A stretch of 64,000 nucleotides of DNA, taken from contig NZ_OZ257250.1 in NCBI RefSeq assembly GCF_965279545.1, positions 2,294,001 to 2,358,000 of the forward strand. The letters are read 5' to 3'. This document shows positions 18,913 to 27,423 of the stretch, piece by piece (the stretch's first letter is position 1; each line of letters begins with the position of its first letter). Position numbers and translations under genes: made by a program. The notes below the pieces were generated by a model. The model worked only from the letters and a program-made list of their open reading frames with translations. It was not told where the DNA came from and made no database searches. This DNA comes from Methylibium sp965279545 (GTDB lineage: Bacteria; Pseudomonadota; Gammaproteobacteria; Burkholderiales; Burkholderiaceae_C).

Positions 18913-19416
18913 ATGTTCTCCACCGTCGATCACCGCAGCCTGCTGGCCTCCGAGAACATGTCGCCGCGCGACGCCAGTTGCCTGCTGGACAACGCCCGCA
19001 AACTGCAGCAGGCCGCCCGAGCAGGCACGCCGCAGGCGCTGCTGCGGGGCAAGAACCTCGGATTGCTGTGCGCGGCGGACGACGACATGGACGCGGTCTA
19101 CTTCCGCCGTGCCGCCGAGGCGCTGGGCGCGCACGTGGCGCACATTGCGCCGAGCCTGTCGGCGCTGAGCCCGCCCCAGGAGGTGGAGCACACCGCACGC
19201 CTGCTCGGCCGGCTGTACGACGGCGTGGAATGTCAGGGCGTCGCGCCCGAACTCGTACAGCGGATCAGCCAGGAGGCCGGGATACCTGTCTACGATGGCG
19301 TCGCGCGGCCGTCGCACTTCACCGCCAGGCTCGCCGACCTGCTGGGCGGCGGTGCATCGCCGGACGAAAACCGGCGCTTCGTGCTGCAGGCCGTGTTGCT
19401 CAGCACGATGGCCTGA
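18913..19416 (+). CDS. Single-domain ornithine-carbamoyltransferase-like protein
   Basis: A 167-residue protein that matches the N-terminal carbamoyl-phosphate domain of ornithine carbamoyltransferase (KNLGLLCAADDD, EHTARLLGRLYDG, AGIPVYDGV, LADLLGG) and then jumps straight to the C-terminal helix (ENRRFVLQAVLLSTMA, compare ENRMHTIKAVMVATLA of OTC). The ornithine-binding domain is absent. The phosphate-binding Ser-Thr-Arg-Thr is replaced by ADDDMD and the HPTQ motif by HFTA, so normal catalysis is not expected. A regulatory or ligand-binding role is possible. Preceded by an FNR box. Confidence 0.75.
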   Translation: MFSTVDHRSLLASENMSPRDASCLLDNARKLQQAARAGTPQALLRGKNLGLLCAADDDMDAVYFRRAAEALGAHVAHIAPSLSALSPPQEVEHTARLLGRLYDGVECQGVAPELVQRISQEAGIPVYDGVARPSHFTARLADLLGGGASPDENRRFVLQAVLLSTMA

Positions 19417-19439
19417 CCGGGGCGGCAGGGTGCGCCCCC

Positions 19440-21050
19440 CTACTCGAGGCTCCAGACCCCCAGTGCCGCCTGAAGTCGGCGCGCCTCGCGAATCGCGTCC
19501 GAGCTGGACGAGGCGCTCTCGCGCGCCAGTTCGGCGTTCTGGCGGGTCGCCGCGTCGAGCGTCTGCAGTCTGACGTTGATGTGTTCGACGCCGGCGCACT
19601 GCTCCTGAGCGGCCAGGCTGATCTGGGAAATCATCGCGCTGACCTCCTTCACCTGCTGCGCCACGCCATTGATGCGAGCCCCCACCTGGGAGGCCAGTTT
19701 CTCGCCGGCACTGGTCTGTTGCTGGGATTCGCCGACCAGTAGCTTGATCTCCTTCGCCGCCGCGCCGCTGCGCTGCGCCAGGGTGCGCACCTCGCCGGCG
19801 ATGATGTTGAAGGTGCGGCCCTGCTCGCCGGCTCGGCTGGCGGCAGCGGCTGCATTGAGTGCCAGGATGCCAGTCTGCAGCGAAATCTCGTCGATGACGT
19901 GGCTGATCTCGCCGATACGCCGGCTGCACACCGCGATGTCGTGCATCGCGGTGTGCATGGCGCCGGCGGCGGTGCAGGCCGCGTCGGCCTCCTCGGAGGC
20001 CTGGTGGGCCGACCGGCTGGCCTGGCCGGCGGCGTCGGTGTTGCGCTGGCTCAGAACGTCGATGTCCGCGGTGCTGCGGGTCACGGCCTGCACGTCGCCG
20101 GCCTGGCCCGCGGAGCGCTCGGCCAGACGGCGCGCGCCTTCGGCCAGGCCGTCCACCACCGACGCGACCTCCGCGGCGTGGTCGCGCGAATCACCGAGGA
20201 CCGCAGCCATCTTGGCCACCATCTGCCCCAGTGCCAGATTCAGGTCGAGCAGTTCCCCGGCGGTGCGCGTGTCGTCGAACTGCCGCGTGATCTCGCCCCC
20301 CGCAATGGCCATCGCGGTTTCCAGCGACCTCTTCAAGGGTGCGACGACGCGGCTCAGGAAGTACAGCGCGACCGCGGTCGACGCCGCCAGCCCGACCGAG
20401 CCGCCGACCAGCGCCCAGACACGCCAGCCGCCGGCGGCGTTCATCAGTCCTGCCGCCGCAGCGGGCGCCAACGCGCACGCGAGCACTGCGCAGAACAGTG
20501 CGCCCAGGATCGCGGCCGTGCCCTGCATGCGCCACTGCACCGGCAGGTCGAGGGGGTTCTTCACGGCCTTGATCAGTGCGCGCCAGCCGGTCTCGACGAT
20601 GCGCCCCGAGCGCAGCACGTACTGCGCGCCATCGCCGGCCTGCCAGAGGCGGTACACCTGCTCGGCGCGGCGCGCCTCGGATTCGTCGGCCCGGCTCTGC
20701 ACCGAGGTGAAGCCGACCGTCCGGTGGTCCTTGAACATCGGAATGATGTTGGCCTTGACCCAGTAGGCCGCGCCGCTGCTGCTGCGGTTCTTGACGAGCC
20801 CGGTCCATGGCCGACCAGCATTCAATGCCGCCCACATGTCCGCGAACACCTTCGGCGGCATGTCGGGGTGCCGCACGATGTTGTGCGAGGCGCCGAGGAC
20901 CTGCTCCATCGCGAACCCGCAGGTGCGCACGAAGGCGGTGTTCGCGAAGCTGATCGTGCCTTGCAGGTCGGTGGTCGTGATCAGCGGCGTTCGATCCGCC
21001 AGTTCCACGCTTGCAGCCTCGCCGCCGTGTTGGCTGTGGGTGTGATTCAA
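19440..21050 (-). CDS. PAS-domain methyl-accepting chemotaxis protein (Aer-like)
   Basis: A 536-residue receptor of the Aer layout: N-terminal PAS (LITTTDLQGTISFANTAF, HPDMPPKVF), two adjacent membrane segments (about 170-230) with almost no periplasmic part, then a long coiled-coil signalling domain. The hairpin tip is recognisable (LQTGILALNAAAAASRAGE) but has Gly for the usual Asn after QT, and Ala for the conserved Glu in NAAVEAARAGE. The start is taken as TTG 21050 because GGGAG lies five bases upstream; the sequence before it is not conserved-looking. Probably senses redox or energy state. Confidence 0.85.
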   Translation of the reverse strand: MNHTHSQHGGEAASVELADRTPLITTTDLQGTISFANTAFVRTCGFAMEQVLGASHNIVRHPDMPPKVFADMWAALNAGRPWTGLVKNRSSSGAAYWVKANIIPMFKDHRTVGFTSVQSRADESEARRAEQVYRLWQAGDGAQYVLRSGRIVETGWRALIKAVKNPLDLPVQWRMQGTAAILGALFCAVLACALAPAAAAGLMNAAGGWRVWALVGGSVGLAASTAVALYFLSRVVAPLKRSLETAMAIAGGEITRQFDDTRTAGELLDLNLALGQMVAKMAAVLGDSRDHAAEVASVVDGLAEGARRLAERSAGQAGDVQAVTRSTADIDVLSQRNTDAAGQASRSAHQASEEADAACTAAGAMHTAMHDIAVCSRRIGEISHVIDEISLQTGILALNAAAAASRAGEQGRTFNIIAGEVRTLAQRSGAAAKEIKLLVGESQQQTSAGEKLASQVGARINGVAQQVKEVSAMISQISLAAQEQCAGVEHINVRLQTLDAATRQNAELARESASSSSDAIREARRLQAALGVWSLE

Positions 21051-21254
21051 GGTGTCTCCCGGTCCGCGCGCTTGACGCTGTTGTCGTTTGCCGCCACCGC
21101 GCAGACCGGCCGCAAGGGGGTCGCCGCACGGCAGGGTTGCCGCGGCATGGCACGCAAGCTTCGAACCCGGCAACGTCACGGGGTCGGGCGGCGCCCAGGC
21201 GGAAAGCCGCCTTTCAACCCATCACGTCAAGCGGACGATTCGATGTCACCGCGC

Positions 21255-22223
21255 TCAGCGCTTGCGGGGCTTGCGGGCGCGTCCCTGCGGCACCACCGCC
21301 ACGGGCTGCGGCAACTGGCCGCGGATGAGACTCTGGCCCTGCGTCACCAGAAACTTCTCGAACGCCACCGCGACCTGCGGCAATTGCCGCGAGGCCAGGT
21401 GCATCACGAACCATTCGCGCTCCACCGGGTTGCTGGCGAGCGGCAGCAACTGCAGCAGGCCGGCATCGAGTTCGAGCCGGCAGGTGTGCAGCGACAGGAA
21501 GGCCACGCCGAAGCCGGCCACGCACATCTGCTTGATCGCCTCGTTGCTCGACAGCTCCGAGCCGATGCGCAGCGAAATGCCTTCGTCCTTGAACAGCCGC
21601 TCCAGCGTCGTGCGGGTGCCGGAGCCGCGCTCACGCACCAGCAGGTTCGCGCCCGAGAGATCGGCCAGCACGAGCCTGCTCTGCCCCATCAGCGCATGCC
21701 GCGGTGACGCGATGAAGGCCATCGGGTGCTTGGCGAAGGCGGTCGCCACCGTCTTCAGCTCGCTCGGCGGGCGGCCCATGACCACCAGGTCGACCTCCTG
21801 GCTGGCGAGCATGCGGGCGATCTCGTCGCGGTTGCCCACGCGCAGCTTCACCTTCACGTTCGGCAGCTCGTTGGCGAACGTGACCAGCAGCGGCGGCAGC
21901 AGGTACTCGGCGGTGGTCACGGCACCGACCCGCAGGGTGCCGGAGAACACGCCGCGCAGCGTCGCCATCTCGTCGCCCACGTCGCGCCACAGGTCGAGGA
22001 TGCGACCCGCGTACGAGGCCATCAGGTCGCCTGCCGCGGTCAACCTCACGCCGCGGCCCTCGCGCTCGAGCAGCGGCGTGCCGGCCGATTCCTCCAGCAG
22101 CTTCAGCTGGATCGAGACCGCCGGTTGCGTGAGGTAGAGCTCGCTGGCGGCGCGCGACACGCTGCCCAGCCGGGCAACGGTGTGAAAGGCCGCCAGCTGG
22201 CGAAGGGTAGCGTTCCTAAGCAT
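21255..22223 (-). CDS. cbbR: LysR-type regulator CbbR
   Basis: A 322-residue LysR regulator, divergent from cbbL, the usual place of CbbR. N-terminal helix-turn-helix (TLRQLAAFHTVARLGSVSRAASELYLTQPAV region, residues 5-35), effector domain after about 90. CbbR activates CBB genes in response to metabolites such as PEP, NADPH or RuBP depending on species. ATG 22223 gives the usual N-terminus; an ATG at 22244 would add seven residues. Confidence 0.93.
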   Translation of the reverse strand: MLRNATLRQLAAFHTVARLGSVSRAASELYLTQPAVSIQLKLLEESAGTPLLEREGRGVRLTAAGDLMASYAGRILDLWRDVGDEMATLRGVFSGTLRVGAVTTAEYLLPPLLVTFANELPNVKVKLRVGNRDEIARMLASQEVDLVVMGRPPSELKTVATAFAKHPMAFIASPRHALMGQSRLVLADLSGANLLVRERGSGTRTTLERLFKDEGISLRIGSELSSNEAIKQMCVAGFGVAFLSLHTCRLELDAGLLQLLPLASNPVEREWFVMHLASRQLPQVAVAFEKFLVTQGQSLIRGQLPQPVAVVPQGRARKPRKR

Positions 22224-22389
22224 TAGTAAATGCAAATGTATCACTGAACATAATTAATTTTTCTATGTTTGTTCCAGTTCGTATATTTCGATGCATCAAC
22301 GGGTCTGGCAGGTCTTCGCAACGTCTTCTTCGCCAAGCCCTTGCATCCAGATCAGCCAACCAAACCAGCAGTCGAGCAAGGAGAGTGCC
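22224..22389. promoter_or_regulatory. cbbR-cbbL divergent control region
   Basis: An AT-rich stretch in a GC-rich genome. It contains a LysR-type motif TGA-N7-TAA (22245-22257, fitting TNA-N7-TNA) and a possible cbbL -10 box TATATT at 22282-22287. About 100 bases of leader precede cbbL. The exact CbbR sites cannot be fixed by eye. Confidence 0.6.
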
Positions 22390-23856
22390 GTGGGCCAGAT
22401 GAACGAACCAACGCAGATCACCGACGCCAAGAAGCGTTATTCCGCCGGCGTCCTGAAGTACGCCCAGATGGGCTACTGGGACAGCGACTACGTGCCGAAG
22501 GACACCGACGTCCTGGCGATCTTCCGCATCACGCCGCAAGACGGAGTCGACCCGATCGAGGCCGCCGCCGCGGTGGCCGGCGAGTCGAGCACCGCGACCT
22601 GGACCGTGGTGTGGACCGACCGGCTCACCGCCTGCGACATGTACCGCGCCAAGGCCTACAAGGTCGACCCGGTGCCCAACAACCCGGGCCAGTACTTCTG
22701 CCACGTCGCCTACGACCTGAGCCTGTTCGAGGAAGGCTCGATCGCCAACGTCACCGCATCGATCATCGGCAACGTCTTCAGCTTCAAGCCACTGAAGGCC
22801 GCCCGCCTGGAGGACATGCGCTTCCCGGTCGCCTACGTCAAGACCTTCCCCGGCCCGCCGACCGGCATCGTCGTCGAGCGCGAACGGCTCGACAAGTTCG
22901 GCCGGCCGCTGCTGGGCGCGACCACCAAGCCCAAGCTGGGTCTGTCCGGCCGCAACTACGGCCGCGTGGTGTACGAAGGCCTCAAGGGCGGCCTCGACTT
23001 CATGAAGGACGACGAGAACATCAACTCGCAGCCCTTCATGCACTGGCGCGACCGCTTCCTGTTCGTGATGGATGCCGTGAACAAGGCGTCCGCCGCGACC
23101 GGTGAAGTGAAGGGCAGCTACCTGAACGTGACCGCCGGCACGATGGAGGAGATGTACCGTCGCGCCGCCTTCGCCAAGGAACTGGGCTCGGTCGTGATCA
23201 TGGTCGACCTGGTGATCGGCTGGACGGCCATCCAGTCGATGTCGAACTGGTGCCGCCAGAACGACATGCTGCTGCACATGCACCGTGCCGGCCACGGCAC
23301 CTACACGCGCCAGAAGAACCACGGCGTGAGCTTCCGCGTCATCGCCAAGTGGCTGCGCCTGGCCGGTTGCGACCACCTGCACACCGGCACCGCGGTCGGC
23401 AAGCTCGAAGGCGACCCGATGACGGTACAGGGCTACTACAACGTCTGCCGCGACACGCACACCAAGGTCGACCTGCCGCGCGGCATCTTCTTCGACCAGG
23501 ACTGGGGCGCGCTGCGCAAGGTCATGCCGGTCGCTTCGGGCGGCATCCATGCCGGCCAGATGCACCAGCTGCTCGACCTGTTCGGCGACGACGTGGTCCT
23601 GCAGTTCGGCGGCGGCACCATCGGCCACCCGCAGGGCATCCAGGCCGGCGCCACCGCCAACCGCGTTGCGCTCGAATCCATGGTGCTGGCCCGCAACGAA
23701 GGCCGCGACATCAAGAACGAAGGCCCGCAGATCCTGCGCGACGCCGCCAAGAGCTGCAGTCCGCTGGCCGCCGCGCTCGACACCTGGGGCGAGATCACCT
23801 TCAACTACACCTCCACCGACACGTCGGACTTCGTGCCCACGCCGTCGGTTGCCTGA
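22390..23856 (+). CDS. cbbL: RuBisCO large subunit, form IC (red type)
   Basis: A 488-residue catalytic subunit; carboxylates ribulose-1,5-bisphosphate. The carbamylated lysine is K206 in DFMKDDENIN, with GATTKPKLGLS upstream and HMHRAGHGTYTR and ASGGIHAG downstream. Sequence style and the linked cbbX mark the red-type form I enzyme. GTG 22390 is preferred over ATG 22399, since AAGGAG (22378-22383) is six bases before the GTG but fifteen before the ATG. First gene of a twelve-gene operon. Confidence 0.97.
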   Translation: MGQMNEPTQITDAKKRYSAGVLKYAQMGYWDSDYVPKDTDVLAIFRITPQDGVDPIEAAAAVAGESSTATWTVVWTDRLTACDMYRAKAYKVDPVPNNPGQYFCHVAYDLSLFEEGSIANVTASIIGNVFSFKPLKAARLEDMRFPVAYVKTFPGPPTGIVVERERLDKFGRPLLGATTKPKLGLSGRNYGRVVYEGLKGGLDFMKDDENINSQPFMHWRDRFLFVMDAVNKASAATGEVKGSYLNVTAGTMEEMYRRAAFAKELGSVVIMVDLVIGWTAIQSMSNWCRQNDMLLHMHRAGHGTYTRQKNHGVSFRVIAKWLRLAGCDHLHTGTAVGKLEGDPMTVQGYYNVCRDTHTKVDLPRGIFFDQDWGALRKVMPVASGGIHAGQMHQLLDLFGDDVVLQFGGGTIGHPQGIQAGATANRVALESMVLARNEGRDIKNEGPQILRDAAKSCSPLAAALDTWGEITFNYTSTDTSDFVPTPSVA

Positions 23857-23880
23857 GCACGCCATCCAAGGAGCTACGAC

Positions 23881-24300
23881 ATGCGCATCACACAAGGCAC
23901 CTTCTCGTTCCTGCCCGACCTCACCGACGAGCAGATCACCCGCCAGGTGAACTACTGCCTCGACAAGGGCTGGGCCATCGGCCTCGAGTACACCGACGAC
24001 CCGCATCCCCGCAACACCTACTGGGAGATGTTCGGCAACCCGATGTTCGACGTGAAAGACGCCGCCGGCGTCATGCTCGAAGTCACCAGCTGCCGCAAGA
24101 CCTTCCCCAACCACTACATCCGCCTGACCGCCTTCGACTCGTCGCACGGCACCGAGTCGGTGGTGCTGTCCTTCATCGTCAACCGTCCGAGCGAAGAGCC
24201 CGGCTTCCGCCTGATCCGCACCGAAGAACCGGGGCGCACGCTGCGCTACAGCATCGAAAGCTACGCCGTGCAGGCCAAGCCGGAAGGCGCGCGCTACTGA
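23881..24300 (+). CDS. cbbS: RuBisCO small subunit
   Basis: A 139-residue small subunit that completes the L8S8 enzyme. It begins MRITQGTFSFLPDLTDEQI, contains YWEMFGNPMFD, and carries the C-terminal extension found in red-type small subunits. AAGGAG lies seven bases before ATG. It follows cbbL by 24 bp. Confidence 0.97.
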   Translation: MRITQGTFSFLPDLTDEQITRQVNYCLDKGWAIGLEYTDDPHPRNTYWEMFGNPMFDVKDAAGVMLEVTSCRKTFPNHYIRLTAFDSSHGTESVVLSFIVNRPSEEPGFRLIRTEEPGRTLRYSIESYAVQAKPEGARY

Positions 24301-24321
24301 TCGTCCGGGCGAACCACTGAC

Positions 24322-25215
24322 ATGGACGACACCTCCTGCGCCACCTCGCCGCGTGCGCTGTTCGAGGCCTCGGGCGTGCGCTCGCTGCTCGAGCAGCTCG
24401 ACGCGGAGCTGGTCGGCCTGGCGCCCGTCAAGGGTCGCATCCGCGACATTGCCGCGCTGCTGGTGATCGACAAGCTGCGGCAGCAACAGGGCCTGCAGTC
24501 GCAGCCGCCCTCGTTGCACATGTGCTTCACCGGCAACCCGGGCACCGGCAAGACGACGGTGGCGATGCGCATGGCCGAGGTGCTCAAGCAACTGGGCTAC
24601 GTGCGCAAGGGCCACCTGGTCGCGGTGACGCGCGACGACCTCGTCGGGCAGTTCATCGGCCACACCGCGCCCAAGACCAAGGAGGTGCTCAAGAAGGCGA
24701 TGGGCGGCGTGCTGTTCATCGACGAGGCCTACTACCTCTACCGCCCCGAGAACGAGCGCGACTACGGCCAGGAGGCGATCGAGATCCTGCTGCAGACGAT
24801 GGAGAACCACCGGGATGACCTGGTGGTGATCCTCGCTGGCTACAAGGACCGCATGGACACCTTCTTCGGCAGCAACCCGGGCATGGCCTCGCGCGTCGCC
24901 CACCACATCGACTTCCCCGACTACAGCGAGCCGGAGCTGATGCAGATCGCGACACTGATGCTGCAGGGCCTGAACTACCGTTTCGACGACGAAGCCGAGC
25001 CGGCCTTCGAGCGCTATGTCGGTCTGCGGCGCCAGCAGCCGCACTTTGCCAATGCCCGCTCGGTGCGCAACGCCCTGGACCGCATCCGCCTGCGCCACGC
25101 GACGCGCCTCTTCGACGACGACGGCACGCTGACGCGCGAGCAGCTCTGCACGCTGCAGGCACAGGACATCCTGTCCAGCCGCGTGTTCGACACCGCGGGC
25201 ATCGACAAGGACTGA
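24322..25215 (+). CDS. cbbX: Red-type RuBisCO activase CbbX
   Basis: A 297-residue AAA+ ATPase that remodels inhibited red-type RuBisCO by pulling on the large-subunit C-terminus. Walker A GNPGTGKTT near residue 71, Walker B VLFIDEAYYL near 130, and a C-terminal helical domain. Directly behind cbbS and one base before cbbY, matching other proteobacterial cbb operons. Confidence 0.96.
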   Translation: MDDTSCATSPRALFEASGVRSLLEQLDAELVGLAPVKGRIRDIAALLVIDKLRQQQGLQSQPPSLHMCFTGNPGTGKTTVAMRMAEVLKQLGYVRKGHLVAVTRDDLVGQFIGHTAPKTKEVLKKAMGGVLFIDEAYYLYRPENERDYGQEAIEILLQTMENHRDDLVVILAGYKDRMDTFFGSNPGMASRVAHHIDFPDYSEPELMQIATLMLQGLNYRFDDEAEPAFERYVGLRRQQPHFANARSVRNALDRIRLRHATRLFDDDGTLTREQLCTLQAQDILSSRVFDTAGIDKD

Positions 25216-25216
25216 C

Positions 25217-26023
25217 ATGGGCATCGACGCTCTGATCTTTGACGTGGACGGCACGCTGGCCGACACCGAAGAAGCGCATCGCGTGGCCTTCAACCTCGCG
25301 TTCGAACGCTACAGCCTCGGGTGGAGCTGGAGCCGCGCCGAGTACCGTGGCCTGCTCGATGTCACCGGCGGCAAGGAGCGCATTGCAGGCTACATCCAGT
25401 CGCTTCCGCTTGCCGCGGCAGACTGCCGGCGTCTGCTGGACCTGGTGCCGCACATCCATCGCGAGAAGACACGCTTCTACAGCTCGATGGTGAACGACGG
25501 CGGCATCGCACTGCGCGACGGCGTCGCCCGACTGCTCGACGAGGCCTTGCACGCCGGACGCCGGCTGGCGATCGCCAGCACCACCAGCGCGATCAACGTC
25601 GACGCGCTGCTGCATTCCACCCTGGGCCCGCGCGGACTCGAGATGTTCAGCGTCATCGCCTGCGGCGACCAGGTGAAGCACAAGAAGCCGGCACCCGACA
25701 TCTACCAGCTGGCCCTGCGCACGCTCGGTCTCACGCCCGACCGGGCGGTCGCCCTCGAAGACTCCGCCAACGGGCTGCGTGCCGCGGTGGCTGCCGGGCT
25801 GTGGACCGTGATCACGCCGACCTTCTGGACCGAGGGCAGCGATTTCTCGGCCGCCGGGCTCGTGCTGCCGCGCCTCGGCGATCCGCACAAGCCCTTGAAC
25901 GACGAACCCGGCCGGCAGCTGAAGTCAGTCGCCTGGCTGAGTTTCGAAGAGCTGGCGCGCCACGCACGGCCGCCGGCGCCCCTCGATGCCGTGCAGGCCC
26001 TGTACCGGAGAGTCCCCCAATGA
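25217..26023 (+). CDS. cbbY: HAD phosphatase CbbY
   Basis: A 268-residue HAD hydrolase with nucleophile motif FDVDGTLADTEEAH at the start, motif II near ASTTSA, the lysine in KHKKPAPDIY and motif IV ALEDSANGL. CbbY dephosphorylates xylulose-1,5-bisphosphate, a misfire product that blocks RuBisCO. Its stop overlaps the start of rpe. Confidence 0.93.
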   Translation: MGIDALIFDVDGTLADTEEAHRVAFNLAFERYSLGWSWSRAEYRGLLDVTGGKERIAGYIQSLPLAAADCRRLLDLVPHIHREKTRFYSSMVNDGGIALRDGVARLLDEALHAGRRLAIASTTSAINVDALLHSTLGPRGLEMFSVIACGDQVKHKKPAPDIYQLALRTLGLTPDRAVALEDSANGLRAAVAAGLWTVITPTFWTEGSDFSAAGLVLPRLGDPHKPLNDEPGRQLKSVAWLSFEELARHARPPAPLDAVQALYRRVPQ

Positions 26024-26724
26024 CCCGCGCGATCCGCATCGCTCCCAGCCTGCTGTCGGCCGACTTCGCCCGCCTCGGTGAAGAAGTCACCGCCGTCATC
26101 GAGGCCGGCGCCGACCTCATCCACTTCGACGTGATGGACAACCACTACGTCCCCAACCTGACCATCGGCCCGCTGGTGTGCCAGGCCATCAGGCCCCATG
26201 CCACGGTGCCGATCGACGTGCACCTGATGGTCAAGCCGGTCGACGCGCTGATCCCGATGTTCGCGCAGGCCGGTGCCGCCATCATCTCCTTCCACCCCGA
26301 GGCAAGCGAGCACGTCGACCGCACGATCCAGCTGATCCGCTCGCACGGCGTCAAGGCTGGCCTGGTGCTGAACCCGGCCACGCCGCTGAGCGTGCTGGAC
26401 CACGTGCTGGACCAGCTCGACCTGGTGCTGCTGATGTCGGTCAACCCCGGCTTCGGCGGGCAGAGCTTCATCGAAGGCACGCTGCCGAAGATCGAGTCGC
26501 TGCGCCGCCTGATCGATCGCAGCGGCCGCGACGTGTGGCTCGAGGTCGATGGCGGCGTGAAGGTCGACAACGCGCAGCGCATCGCCGCCGCCGGCGCCGA
26601 CACTCTGGTCGCCGGCTCGGCGGTCTTCAATGGCGGCGCCTACCGGCAGGCGATCGCCGGCATCCGCGACAGCGCGCAGCGCGGCCAGCAATCCTCCAAG
26701 GCGCTCGGCGGGCCAGGCGCATGA
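26020..26724 (+). CDS. cbbE: Ribulose-phosphate 3-epimerase
   Basis: A 234-residue TIM-barrel epimerase interconverting ribulose-5-phosphate and xylulose-5-phosphate. Motifs: APSLLSADF, HFDVMDNHYVPN, DVHLMV, and EVDGGV in the C-terminal half. ATG 26020 overlaps cbbY (ATGA), and the stop overlaps cbbZ in the same way. This operon copy may be the only rpe. Confidence 0.96.
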   Translation: MTRAIRIAPSLLSADFARLGEEVTAVIEAGADLIHFDVMDNHYVPNLTIGPLVCQAIRPHATVPIDVHLMVKPVDALIPMFAQAGAAIISFHPEASEHVDRTIQLIRSHGVKAGLVLNPATPLSVLDHVLDQLDLVLLMSVNPGFGGQSFIEGTLPKIESLRRLIDRSGRDVWLEVDGGVKVDNAQRIAAAGADTLVAGSAVFNGGAYRQAIAGIRDSAQRGQQSSKALGGPGA

Positions 26725-27413
26725 CGGATTTCGACGCCATCGCCTTCGACCTCGACGGCACGCTGGTCGACAGCGCGCCCGACATCGCGCACGCGTTGAA
26801 CACCGGGCTGCACGAAGCCGGCCTGCAAAGCTTCGACCTCGACCGCGTGCGCAGCTGGATCGGCGACGGCCCCGACGCGCTGATCGCCCGTGCCATGAGC
26901 GCACAGGGCCTGGACGCCGTCAGCACCGCCGTCGTGACCTCCCGCGTTCGCGCTGCCTTCGATGTCATCACGCTCGCAGCACCGCTGCGGCACGGCATGG
27001 TCTACGACGGCATCGCCGCCCTGCTCACGCCGCTGCAGGCGCTGCGGCCCTTGGTGGTCGTCACCAACAAGCCCACGCGGCTCGCCTGCGCCGTGCTGCA
27101 GGCAGCCGGACTGCTCGGCCATTTTGCAGCGGTCCACGGCGCCGACACGAAGAGACAGCGCAAACCCTCGCCGCTGCTCCTGGAGGAGGCCGCCGACCGG
27201 CTCCGGGTCTCGCCGGGCCGCCTGCTGATGGTCGGCGACAGCATCCTCGACCTGAGGGCTGCGCACGCCGCCGGCTCGCAGGCCGCGCTGGTGCTCTGGG
27301 GCTATGGCCATCACGCCGTGCCCGAGAGCGTCGACGCGTGGCGCGTGGCGACGCCCCGGCACCTGCTGACCCGCCTGCTGCACCAGAGCGCCCCTTGCGA
27401 ACAGAACACCTAA
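26721..27413 (+). CDS. cbbZ: Phosphoglycolate phosphatase
   Basis: A 230-residue HAD phosphatase with FDLDGTLVDSAPDI, VVTNKP and MVGDSILDLRAA. Removes phosphate from 2-phosphoglycolate, the oxygenase by-product of RuBisCO. ATGA overlap with the epimerase; ten bases to cbbF. Confidence 0.93.
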   Translation: MTDFDAIAFDLDGTLVDSAPDIAHALNTGLHEAGLQSFDLDRVRSWIGDGPDALIARAMSAQGLDAVSTAVVTSRVRAAFDVITLAAPLRHGMVYDGIAALLTPLQALRPLVVVTNKPTRLACAVLQAAGLLGHFAAVHGADTKRQRKPSPLLLEEAADRLRVSPGRLLMVGDSILDLRAAHAAGSQAALVLWGYGHHAVPESVDAWRVATPRHLLTRLLHQSAPCEQNT

Positions 27414-27423
27414 GGAGACCGTC

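Noticed and set aside
22216..25293. Very long antisense open frame (over 1000 codons) opposite cbbLSX
   Set aside because: It is a mirror of GC-rich coding sequence on the plus strand; the plus-strand genes are unmistakable and the antisense protein resembles nothing.
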